Below are positions 39,331-49,839 of a stretch of 64,000 nt of DNA, piece after piece (position 1 is the stretch's first letter; each line of letters begins with the position of its first letter). The translations under genes were made by a program, and so were the position numbers. A model generated the notes under the pieces. The model ran no database searches and had not been told where the DNA came from. It saw nothing but the letters and a program-made list of their open reading frames with translations. The stretch lies in the NCBI GenBank assembly GCA_003508835.1, contig PUFA01000003.1, forward strand, positions 8,161,501 through 8,225,500, read 5' to 3'. Source of the DNA: Eonycteris spelaea (lineage: Eukaryota; Chordata; Mammalia; Chiroptera; Pteropodidae).

Positions 39331-42300
39331 ATACTCGAAAGGAGCTATTATTAATTTTTTTGAAAGAGTGAGCATATAATTGTTTCTGTTAATTCATATT
39401 TATAGCACTTACCACAATAACTGTAATAATACTTCTTAATAGGTTTGTTGAATTTGTTAATTTTTAGACTTATGTGGCTTCAGGATTATTTTTTTAATGT
39501 TCCCATATTTGAAAAATGAGATTTAAAAATGTCTCCAGGAAATAACTTTCATCTGATATTTTTATTGAGATACTTAATAAAAAATTGTTTAAGATTGGGA
39601 TTACTTAAATATTGTCTTGTAAAGCATTATTATTTTATGTATAAAGGAAAGGAAGACCACTGTTATGTTATTTTCTTTGTCATATTTACTAATATTCTCC
39701 TAATTCATTCCCCAGGTATTCTTCCTGGTTTTTAAAATTATTAAAATAGGCCATTTATTCCCTTCACTAGGTGTGCACTATTAGTAAAATTTTATGTGGT
39801 CTGTCATCAATCTGAAATGATAAAGCAATGATTTTTTTCTGTATTTCATACAGCACCAGAATTCTGCAAAGCATCTCTGGGGGTTCTTTGATGTCTAGAC
39901 AGTTTAAATTATGCCTACTCCCCTGCCTCCAAATTCCACCCCTGTTCTGCTTCAGGGGTTGTGGGAAATGAAAACAAACCAGAAGGGTTTCACAATGCTA
40001 CAGTAAAAACAAACAAGTAGAGTAAGCTGTATATCTACCCTGGCAGGTGTATAGGAAAGGCCCCAATTATAGTGAATACTGGAAGGAACAGAATTGAGGA
40101 CAAATACTGTTCTGCTTATTTATTTCTAATTATATTCCTAATATGGACATATGTGTGCATTGTGGACAAAATGAAAACATTATAAAAGTATTAGGAAAGA
40201 GCATAGAAGCCACCTTTACCCTAGTTGCTCAGTTTTTTCCACCCTACCAGCAGCAAAGTCTGAGAGTTTAGTGTGTTGCTTGTACATTGTCCTATTATTG
40301 AAATGGTAAGATTCAGGATTGCTTTTGAAGATGAAAACCTAACTTCTTATTCTTTCTTTTCTCCCCTTTTATAAATCGGGATATCATGATTCTTCCAATC
40401 CATCTTTTTAGAAAGTAAGTAACTTTTGAAATTCCAGATTTTTAAATTGTTGTTTTATGATTGCATATGTATGCATACACATATACCTATTCTATTACAG
40501 AATTTTTGACTTTTTAAATTCTGAGTGATTGATTAACCTTTGTATTAAGTATGAATTTAAAAAATTTACATCAGTTAAAAAATAAGAAATGTTACATAGA
40601 AAGTGTTCTGTGCTAAGACTACATAGTGTTAACACATATTCGCTTTATCTTCTTCATTCCCACAGTAAATCATTGTTATTTATATGTATATATTTGTATC
40701 TTTTAAAAATATTTATTTTATATTTATTTATATCTTTCTTAAAGTAAACTAAGGCATGCTTGCTAGTTCTATTTTTTCCGAAGAGAAAAATAATAAAATC
40801 TAAATAGTACCTAATCTTTATTCATGTTTATAGCAGTTGATTAAGACATTAATTTGTTCAGGGAAAGCAGTCCAAATTTTCTAGACTTCATGGTATTGTT
40901 GAAAATAACAGCAATAAGTAAATGGTCTGAAAGATCATTTAAAATAATTTCCTATATATATCCTGCATTAGGTGAAACAGTTACTACCTTCTTATAAACA
41001 CTTGACTCTTTTATGCTAACATTTTATAGTTTTTAAATAAAATGGGTCATATAACTAGTTTTTTTCTGTAAAGAATTGCAATTGATATGCTTCAGACTGA
41101 GTGATTAATAAGCCAGTGATTTGATTTGTAAAATTTGCATTTGATTGCAAAATGCTTTCTTGTTCTTCTAAAATGCAAATGTTATATAGTTTGAAATAAA
41201 TTTCATGTTTATTTGAGAAATATTTGGGGAAATTATAGTAGTTATTGAGACTTTTAAAGATATATTGTCATGTGATTGTGTTGCATATTTTTAAATATTT
41301 CTGTTGTGATTGTCATTTATGTTTGCAGCAAGCATAGCATTAAACTATTTAATAGCCAGTTTACCTTCAATTATTTATTTACTGTCCTTAAGAAAAAAAA
41401 ATGTAAATTATAGTGATTTTAAATAATATTTCTTTAGTATTTTTTAGCTGTCTTTAAATCTGTATTTTTCTTTAATACTGTAAATCTGAGTTCCTGGAAT
41501 TGTATATATTAGGACCTTAGAACAAACAGCAGGAAAAATGTGCGTGAGGTTTGATGTTAGGTGGACAATTTCATTAAGTTGTATTTTTTAAAGTCTACAA
41601 TGTTTTATTTTTATGTATCAGATTCTATTTTGCTTGTAGTGTTAACATCATCTTGCCAAGTCCCCACAGAAAGTCTGTGTTTCTGACAGTTTCACTAAAT
41701 TAAAACTCCACAAATCTGGCATAATAATTCCCAGCTTTTTGTCTGTGCTTTTGCCTGAAGAAAATAATGATTAAAAATATACTTTTTGCAGTGTTCACTA
41801 TAACACGTATAGCATTATTTATCTGGAATTTATTCATAGACAGATATTTCTGGGGAGATGAATATATTTTGCTTTATAAGGTATGCCTGGCCCACTTTAA
41901 GTATGAACAAAAAATCTTATATGAGGAAAAATAATGAAATAAGGCTGCAAGCTTGTAGAAGTTTCATGAGGAAAGATATTACATAAACACACAGCATTAT
42001 AACCATGTGTACTTTAGTGTTACAGATGCATTGTTCTATGACCAAATTTATATTAGGTCTCTTGTTTCCTGTCAAACCCAATGGAATTATATTGATGTGT
42101 TGGCACAGAGAGTTGCTTTCTAAAATAATAAAGAGTATTCTTATTATTATAATGCTTATAAACCTTTATGACCATGATGCGTATGTATGCAGACTTGCTA
42201 TCAAGTGTGTTGTGACAACTCAGCTAATTTAGTTTTCATTTTCCTGGTGAGTTTTCATATTAAGTAAGAGATTTGATAATCTTGGTTTTTAGAAAACTTC

Positions 42301-43299
42301 TAATTCAGTACATAAAATTATGTTTCTACCACAGAAATCCAAACTTTAAAATCTTAATTAATCTTAAAGATTCTCTTGTTCTAGAATGTTTTGAATTAAA
42401 TACTCAGATCCCCTAAGAGGCGAATGGGGTGGAATAGAGATTCTAATCAATATTGACTCAACCAAATATTGATCTTTTAGCATATTAGAGAGAAAAATGT
42501 ATATGGAAACATAAGTAAATGAAAGTAATAATTCTAGCTCTAAATTGTAGTTCACAGAGATAGCAGTATTTTCTACCCCAAGGAAATACATACATTTCAT
42601 AAACATTTTTTATATGCATGAGTAAATTTCAGTAATGTTTGTACATATGTGCTTTGATATTTTTAATCACTAGCTTAATGCTGTTTGATTTCTTTAAAAA
42701 AATGTTGATTTCATAATTCAGTTACTTGCATCTTTACTACAGAACATAATTGTTAGCTGGGCAGAATTCCCAAGCACATATTTCTTTATTTGACAAATCT
42801 GAGAAAAGGATGTCATTGTTGAAGTTGTGTCAGAGATATAAACATACATATAAATTTTTATTTGGCCTTGTGAGAAATGCAATCCCGTGAGTAACTTAAA
42901 TACTTGTAATTTCAAATCAGTTCTTCCATGGTTTCTTATTATTCCTTTGTTGCTTTTCAACCTATAGGATGGAGCTGTCCTTGAACTTGGTTTATTTGAT
43001 CATTCAAGTGCAACCATCAAGTTGTCTGTAATATTTAAATACTGAGGCTTCATGGTATTATTTGTAAAATAACACCACATAAACATTTGGGCCTTGGTTT
43101 CTTTGAAATGTAGTGTTGGTTGCTTTATGAATAAAAGCGTAATTTCAATTCAGGAGACTTTTTGCCCGAAGCCTATAATACAGATGCATCTGATTAACTT
43201 TGGCGAAACTAGACTGCCCTGTTATTGTAATGTAGATGTTTTCAGGGTTGGGAGGATATTTTTAAAAGGCCTGTGAGAGGGTCTTTTTATTTTTTTTAA

Positions 43300-43551
<252 letters not shown>

Positions 43552-44240
43552 TGAAGGTAAACAAAAGTAGATTTGGGTTAAGGGTAGAAGAATGACCCCT
43601 ATGCCTTTTAAATGTTTTCAGATGTCTTAAAAATGATTTCATGTTAAGGATAAACAGTGACATTTTTCTTTATGGAAAGAAAGCATATCTGTGGTTTCAC
43701 TCTAACATATGGTAATGGAAAATAGTTGTGGCTTTCTTAAAATTCTTGATTCTTAAAAATTTACAGGGAGGAGTGCCATGACTCATCAGCTAAGAGCTTA
43801 AGATGATCACAGTTGCCACAAACTATATGACCCAATAACCATCGGTTTATATACAGCTTCACACCTGTCTGCCTTTCTGTCTTTAATAAAAATAAGAAAT
43901 TTATCTGTTTTCCTTGAAAACTTACTGATTTAAATCAATTATTCAAGTTTAAAACAGTGATCTCAAGCTTCACTAACGATGCATATTTGTATATGAGAAG
44001 AACAGAGAAATAAAAAGTTTTGGATAACTGAGTTCTAATTATTTTAGTGTAATTCCCATTCCCATCTAGAGTGGGAAGTGGCATCTGAGGTGCGAAATTC
44101 TAGAGGACAAAAGTTGATGATCTGCAGATGATTGTGTAACTTGGAACAAATAAAATCATTGTATTCTTATAAATTAAAATAAGTCACTGCTTTAATAAAC
44201 AATGGATTACACTTTAAGTTCATTAATTTCCTTTGAGAAG

Positions 44241-44295
44241 GTTTATGTTTGTTTTGTTTGTTTTTGTTTTGTTTTGTTTTGTTTTGTTTTGTTTT
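44241..44295 (+). repeat. (GTTTT)n tract
   Basis: About ten GTTTT units, slightly irregular at the 5' end, within the short intron 3. Confidence 0.95.
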
Positions 44296-44567
44296 AATGC
44301 TAAATTATACCTGGCAAAGAAGCAAAGGTTCTTTCTCAGCTTCTAAGCATCAGGCTCTTGTCACTGTGTGGGTTTCTGAGACTAACATAGGTTAATCAAA
44401 AGGACTCATATTAGTTCAGTTGCTTTTTGTAGCTATTGGGTGTTTAAAATTCTTGAGTTGTGAAGCCATTTCCTAACATAAGGAAGAATGTAGAATTGAA
44501 AAAAAAAAAAAAACAACCTATGTTGAAAGGAACGTTTATTTTTGTACAGATTTTCTTTTTTTTTCCC

Positions 44568-44645
44568 TTTTTAAAAAATGTTATTAGCTTCAAGTAACAG
44601 TACATTGGTTAGACATTTATATAGTTTATAGAATGATCCTCTAAA
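44568..44645 (-). mobile_element. L1 3'-end fragment, antisense, next to exon 4
   Basis: 'gttattagcttcaagtaaca', 'gtacattggttagacattta' and 'tatagtttatagaatgatcc' are the reverse complement of the 3' end of an L1 subfamily common in Laurasiatheria. The same phrases recur at 52735-52865. It ends about 125 bases before the exon at 44771. Confidence 0.85.
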
Positions 44646-44770
44646 AATGTAAATCAGTTTTGAAATTCCAAATTACAAGTACCTGTGATAATACTTTAGG
44701 ATCCTGGAAGTGTCTTGAATGTTTCCAGTTACTAATATATCTCCATAAATCATTTTTAAAAATCATATAG

Positions 44771-44876
44771 AAAGAGGAGTCGTCATGCCCAGCTGATGGG
44801 ACGCTGGATTTAGGCTGTGAGTCTGAATTGGATGGCACAGAAATGGCGGAGGCCAATGCCAGTGAAGGAAGTGGAG
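44771..44876 (+). CDS. ASXL3: ASXL3 coding exon 4 (acidic linker)
   Basis: This 106-nt exon reads [20 protein letters not shown] then [15 protein letters not shown] plus one base, about residues 83-118. It is rich in Glu, Asp, Ser and Gly, has no recognisable fold and is likely a disordered acidic linker after the winged helix. The acceptor is weak: the 20 bases before the AG are mostly purines and T's broken by A runs (ending AAAAATCATATAG), with no good pyrimidine tract. The donor, GGAG|GTGAGT, is strong. It enters in phase 0 and leaves in phase 1, so skipping it alone would shift the frame. An antisense L1 3'-end fragment lies about 125 bp upstream. I am confident because the reading frame joins both neighbours and the peptide fits ASXL3. 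Confidence 0.94.
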
Positions 44877-45530
44877 GTGAGTGTGATGAGTTTCAATATA
44901 AACTCCATTCTCTTAAAAGTTATACAGAATCCCGATAGTTCACTGATTGAATTTTCTGCCACCGTAGGTGCAATTTTCTTCTACATTTTTATCACCTATT
45001 AAGATTTATCATCAAACAATTTTGATTCATAAAGTTAGCACATAAGAAAAGTATACAATTCTTTGCTTTTTGCTTTATTTATTTATTTTTAATGATATGG
45101 ATTTGCCTGGATAATATTCTTGAGTATTATCTGTATATTTCTCTTGCACAGTGAGAGGGTTACTGGGGGGATATCTAGTGATTTTATTCTTATGTGAGGC
45201 CTGAGAATGCTAATGTTTTCTGTCTGATTATACTGCTTTTCCTGCGATCACAGTAGTTTTACAATATCTTTGTTCCTAGGCTTGTCCACAGTAGATTAAG
45301 TGTAGTGTTAACATTCCTCACAGTGGAACTAGGGCCAAATAAATTATATTCTTGTGAAACACTTTTGAAAAGTGAACAACCCTGCCAGAATTCTAAGGAG
45401 GCATTTTCTACCTCTGAATTCTATCCATGTTAATTCATTTTTATCTTTCTCTAGGCATTTGCATGATTCCGTTGATATATGTAATTTTTGTACTGCAGTC
45501 TTGGAAAGATTTGTTCCACAAAAGCTGCTG

Positions 45531-45533
<3 letters not shown>

Positions 45534-45563
<30 letters not shown>
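45534..45563 (+). repeat. Poly-T run, 30 bases
   Basis: Thirty consecutive T, the longest homopolymer in the window. A run of this kind often marks the tail of an antisense retrocopy; the sequence after it is not recognised. Confidence 0.95.
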
Positions 45564-45566
<3 letters not shown>

Positions 45567-46365
45567 ACCGTACCACTGGTCCCACAAGTGGACCCAGATC
45601 ATGATTTGGGAGGAAAACTGTGTCATTAAGGTCTCTGTTGGTGGACTCATAGAAATCAGTAAATTATTTTTAAACAAACAAACCTTCAAGAATCCTTGCA
45701 GAAACATCATAATTCACTAATAGCCCAAAGCCATTCATTTTATTAATGGCAATAGGAGTCCCTTTGTATACTGACTGGACACTCTTGCCTTTTAAACTGA
45801 TGTGCTTTCTGATACTCCCCCTGAAACTGATTCTACTTCAGTGCCTATCTAATCTGCAGGAGAGGTTGTGAATTAATGTAGGAAACATAGATTCTTGTCC
45901 TACTAAAATGGCTAAAGTCGACCTTGTAGACTTTTTTTAAAACCAACTTTCATTGAATTTGATCTCTAATTCCTATACCTTTTGAAAACCCAGCTCAACC
46001 CGCACCACTGTGATTGCACTGTGAACTTTGGCAGATCTTTATGGTTATGCACAGAACAATGCAGAGCTGCATGGCAATTTCTGGCATTCTGGAAGGGCTG
46101 GTGAATAGAGCAAGCTTTTCTCTTCAGTGGGATGAAGGGGAATCTTACTGGGTCATTTCTCTGTTGTATAGTCTGCTTGCATAAGCACTTTCATGCTTTC
46201 TCTCTAAGTATATATTGAGCTTCTACTGTGTGCCAAGCACTGTAGCGCCAGATTGCATAGTTCCTTGACATTGGCTTTTTGTTTTGAGTGAGATTTTTAA
46301 CCCAATGTAGGATTTTGAGCTAAAGAGACAGTGATCTCACTTAGATTTTAGCAGGATCAAGTAGT

Positions 46366-46368
<3 letters not shown>

Positions 46369-46400
<32 letters not shown>
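46369..46400 (+). repeat. (TA)n microsatellite
   Basis: Sixteen TA units followed by GATA-like units ('gatacagatatatagataga'). Confidence 0.97.
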
Positions 46401-46402
<2 letters not shown>

Positions 46403-46409
46403 TACAGAT

Positions 46410-48860
46410 ATATAGATAGAGATATTAACATAGATATAAAGGGGAACAAAGATAAAAACAGGGAGACTGATTAGAAAGTTATTGCCATAATGTAGATAAG
46501 AGTGATAGTGGTTTGAATAAAACAAGGAGCAGTGGATGAGATGATAAGTGATTGGATTCTGGATTATATATGAAGGTAATAGAACCAACAGGAGCTGCTG
46601 AAGTTAGTATGATTATGAAATAAAGAATAGTTAGAGATGACTCTAGAGTTTGAGTGTGACTAGAGAGAATAACATTGTTTTTAACTTAAATGGCAAATCT
46701 GCAAGAGAATCAGGTTGGGGCAGAGATTGTTGATCAGAAGCTTAGTTTGGGCATATTAAGTATGAGATTTATTTTCAAAATCCAGATGGATATGTTAAAT
46801 AATTGGACTTATCTGCCTTAAATTCATTGGCAAGACCTTGCTGAAGGGGTGTGTGTGTGTGTGTGTGTGTGTGTGTATTTGAAAGTGGTCAGTTAAAAAA
46901 ATTTAATAAATGTAAAGAAGAACCAATATCTTTTTTTAAAAAATAGTCAGTTTATAGATGATATTTACAGATGGGAAACTGAATGAGATTGTCAAGAAAC
47001 TGAAGGTTTATAGAAAGAAGAGGCCCAAAGACTGTGCTCAGTGGTACCTGAATTTTAAGAAGTTGGAAAGAGCAAAAGAGATTGAGGATAAATGGACATG
47101 AGAACAGGTTATCTGTTCTGGAAACCAAGTAAAGAAAATGTTTCTGGGGAGGAAGTGATTCAAATGTGTCAAATGCTTTTGATGTCAACTTATAATAAAG
47201 ACTAAGAAATAACTATTGGATTTAGCTTTGTGAAGTTATTGATGAACTTGACAAGGACAATTTTGTTGAATGGTGAGACCACAATCCAGAATGGAATGGG
47301 TTTGAGAAAATGGGAGGATAGAAATTGGAGACTGGAAGTGTAGACAGTTCTTTCAAGGATTTTTGAGGTAAAGGGATGGAGTGAAATGGGAAAAATGGGT
47401 AGAAGGGAAAGTAGAACCAAGATAGAGTTGTTGTTTTTTTTAATATGAGAGATAAATATTAAAATAGTTGTATACTGATGGGAAAATCCAATTAAGGAGG
47501 AGAATTTGATAATGAGGAGGAAGTCCTGTTGCTATGTGATCGGTTAGATGAAAAGGAATGGGACCTTTTAAACAGATGAAGAGATGGGCCTTATTTAGAA
47601 GTTTGGAGAGGCGCTCTAAGAAACAGTAGGAAAAGTCAGGGTGTTTGGATAAAAACAAAGGTAGTTGAGTATATGTAGGAGGGGCTTATGGAAGTTTGCT
47701 TATTTATTCTTATTTTTTTTTCAGTGTAATAAAAAGCTTTATTAGTGGAGAGAGAGGATGGGGAGGTAAGTTTTATAGATTTAAGGAGAAGATATAAAAC
47801 ATCTAAAGTCTGACAGCATTAAGCACACTCTTAAGGTTGCTAATCCTGAATTTAATGAGACCAGTCAGCATGGTTGTACATTTTTCTCCAGTCATGTTCA
47901 TGATCACTATGTAAGTGCAGAGTAGATACAGGTAGATTTGACCAGAGTTAGGATTTTGCCAAGTGTGAATGATGAAGTGACAGAGGAACAAGGGAGTTGA
48001 GAGTGCATGAAATAGAGTAGTTAAGATCAATCTCTATGGTATTTAAGCTGGTTGTGAAAGTGGGTGAAGAGACTGTGTCAGAGACGGTGTGAAGGAGGTC
48101 TCCTTGAGGTGGAAGGATTGTTTGATTTGATGTTCTAGAGAAAATGAGCTAGAAGAATTGGTGATGACAGAGTGGAATGCATGAAATTAAGTTTAGCGTA
48201 ATATGTCTAAAATGAGAGGTGAGGAGGCAGCTAGGTTTAAGACTGTTGCAAATGGTTGGGCAGTATGTGCACTCTGCAGAGTGGCCTGTCCCAGGGGGGC
48301 ATCGGTGGCCGAAATTCATCAGCCCTCCATTTGCCCAGCTTAGTGTCATGGGAGGGAACAGGGTCTATTGGAAGGAAACATTGCCTTTTCTTATTTGCAC
48401 GAAGATGTCATAAAGGCTAGTGGTAGCCCTGGCATAAAACTGAAAAAGACAATTATGATAGAACTAGCATTGAAAGGGTATGACTTTTAGGAGCTAAAAT
48501 CTTTGTAAAATGAGGAGAGCTCCCCAGGAGTTGTTAGATAATTACAGTAAGGAGAAGTGGCTGGTTCTATAGTCTGATGACATGAGATGTAATGCTGGAG
48601 GCGTCTGAGGAGAAGGGGGGGAGAATAGAGGTCATCTATCCCATTTCCAGGCCCTGTGGTTTAGGATGTGTAGAAAAGGGCTCATACCTGAGAGGGTTCC
48701 AGGGAAAGAAGTGCCCATAAGAGAGAGCCAGGTTTTGTCGATTAAGAATCAGAGGGAGTTCTCAAAGAAAAAGTGGAGGTTATAGGATATTTTGCTAATG
48801 ACTAATCTTGGATTTCAGAGGAAACAGTGGGAGGGTTTTAGTGTCTGGGAAAGGGCCGGG
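46410..48860 (+). repeat. Purine-rich old interspersed repeat (unnamed), copy B, ~2.4 kb
   Basis: A long G/A-rich, almost gene-free stretch with phrases of the same family as 35240-35860: 'agggagactgattagaaagt', 'gtggatgagatgataagtga', 'gagatgactctagagtttga', 'aggcccaaagactgtgctca', 'gtgtcaaatgcttttgatgt', 'ggatagaaattggagactgg', 'gatgggccttatttagaagt'. I recognise the wording from many mammalian introns but cannot name the family. Its minus strand gives several T/C-driven chance open frames that are not genes. Borders are approximate and unrelated fragments may be mixed in, for example around 47700-48060. Confidence 0.6.
46849..46876 (+). repeat. (GT)n microsatellite
   Basis: Fourteen GT units, inside the purine-rich repeat. 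Confidence 0.97.
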
Positions 48861-49234
48861 GAGAGAGGAGAGCATGCAGCCAATAATTAAACCAAAGCAG
48901 ATATAAATAAGCAAACTCCCTAATGGGAAATGTGAATAGGTAGTTCACAAAATTACACATTCCCACACATCTCCAGATAATGTGACCAAAGCTAGACTTT
49001 TCTGGCCTCTTTTGAAATTGCATCAGGGAAATTGCTTTGGGGGACTCTCTGAAAGAATAATAAATAGCTTATTTCCTTGAATATTCTTTAATTTGCCCAC
49101 TTTTGTATCTTATTGCAAACCACAATTGCTTCTTGTAGGACAGATGTATTTCCTATCCATGTAAATACCTTATACTTATATGTATAGCCCATTAACCTAG
49201 CCTTAGGATACATTTTCAAACCTAGATGTTGAAA

Positions 49235-49338
49235 ATATGTTGAGTACTTATAATGCCCAGCCTTTGTGAGTTCTTTACATGTATGTTGTTTAATTCTCAC
49301 AACATTTCTATGAGATAGTCACTCCTAGGCTCATTCAT

Positions 49339-49376
<38 letters not shown>

Positions 49377-49460
49377 GTCTATTTATTTATTTTACCAACA
49401 AGAAAACAAGTTAAAAGTCTCCAGAATCACACAGAACACTATTAGCCCGGAGTCATTGAT
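49235..49460 (-). mobile_element. MIR SINE, antisense, interrupted by a tetranucleotide tract
   Basis: 'tgagtacttataatgcccag', 'tgtttaattctcacaacatt' and 'tctatgagatagtcactcc' give the first half. 'aacaagaaaacaagttaaaa' and 'ccagaatcacacagaacact' give the second half after the TCTA expansion. Confidence 0.82.
49338..49377 (+). repeat. (ATCT)n microsatellite
   Basis: About nine to ten ATCT units, then degenerate TATT units to about 49394. Sits where the antisense MIR would read 'attattatccccattttaca'. Confidence 0.95.
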
Positions 49461-49782
49461 GCAGTTTGCCTTTCTAACATTTGTGCAAATCTGTTGTGAT
49501 TATCAACTTGAGAATTTGACAGAAAGGAACCTCTAGTTTATCCAAATGAAGACCTGGGATGCCACATAATTTCTTACAAATCAGTAATAAATTCCATGAA
49601 ACAGAACAAATTTAGGTGATTTCCTTGCTTATTCTGTTTCTAATACACATTTACTAGAAGTTAGAATGGATATAATTTCTACACTTCTTACAGCTGTACA
49701 AATATATTTTGAAAATATAATCAGGGAGAGAAGTAGGTCATGTGTGGGGATGTGTGGACATGGGAGAAAAAGGCAGGGCAAA

Positions 49783-49839
49783 AGGAGGAGGGGAAGAGGA
49801 GGGTACGACCATCTGTTTTATCTTTGTTCCCCTCCTCCT
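49783..49839 (+). repeat. Inverted repeat, 13-bp perfect stem, purine/pyrimidine arms
   Basis: AGGAGGAGGGGAA at 49783-49795 is exactly complementary to TTCCCCTCCTCCT at 49827-49839, with a 31-base loop. One arm is all purine and the other all pyrimidine. Confidence 0.85.

Noticed and set aside
44877..44885. Tandem donor GTGAGTGTGATG offering a second GT 6 nt downstream of exon 4
   Set aside because: The second site (GTGATG) scores poorly by eye compared with GTGAGT. No reason to expect its use.
44817..45002. 61-codon frame overlapping exon 4
   Set aside because: It is in the wrong frame relative to the ASXL3 peptide and runs into the intron.
45344..45568. Frames with poly-Lys or poly-Phe around 45.5 kb
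   Set aside because: All are translations of the 30-base T run.
46337..46588. Minus-strand frame rich in Tyr/Ile/Ser
   Set aside because: Translation of the TA microsatellite and GATA-like flank.
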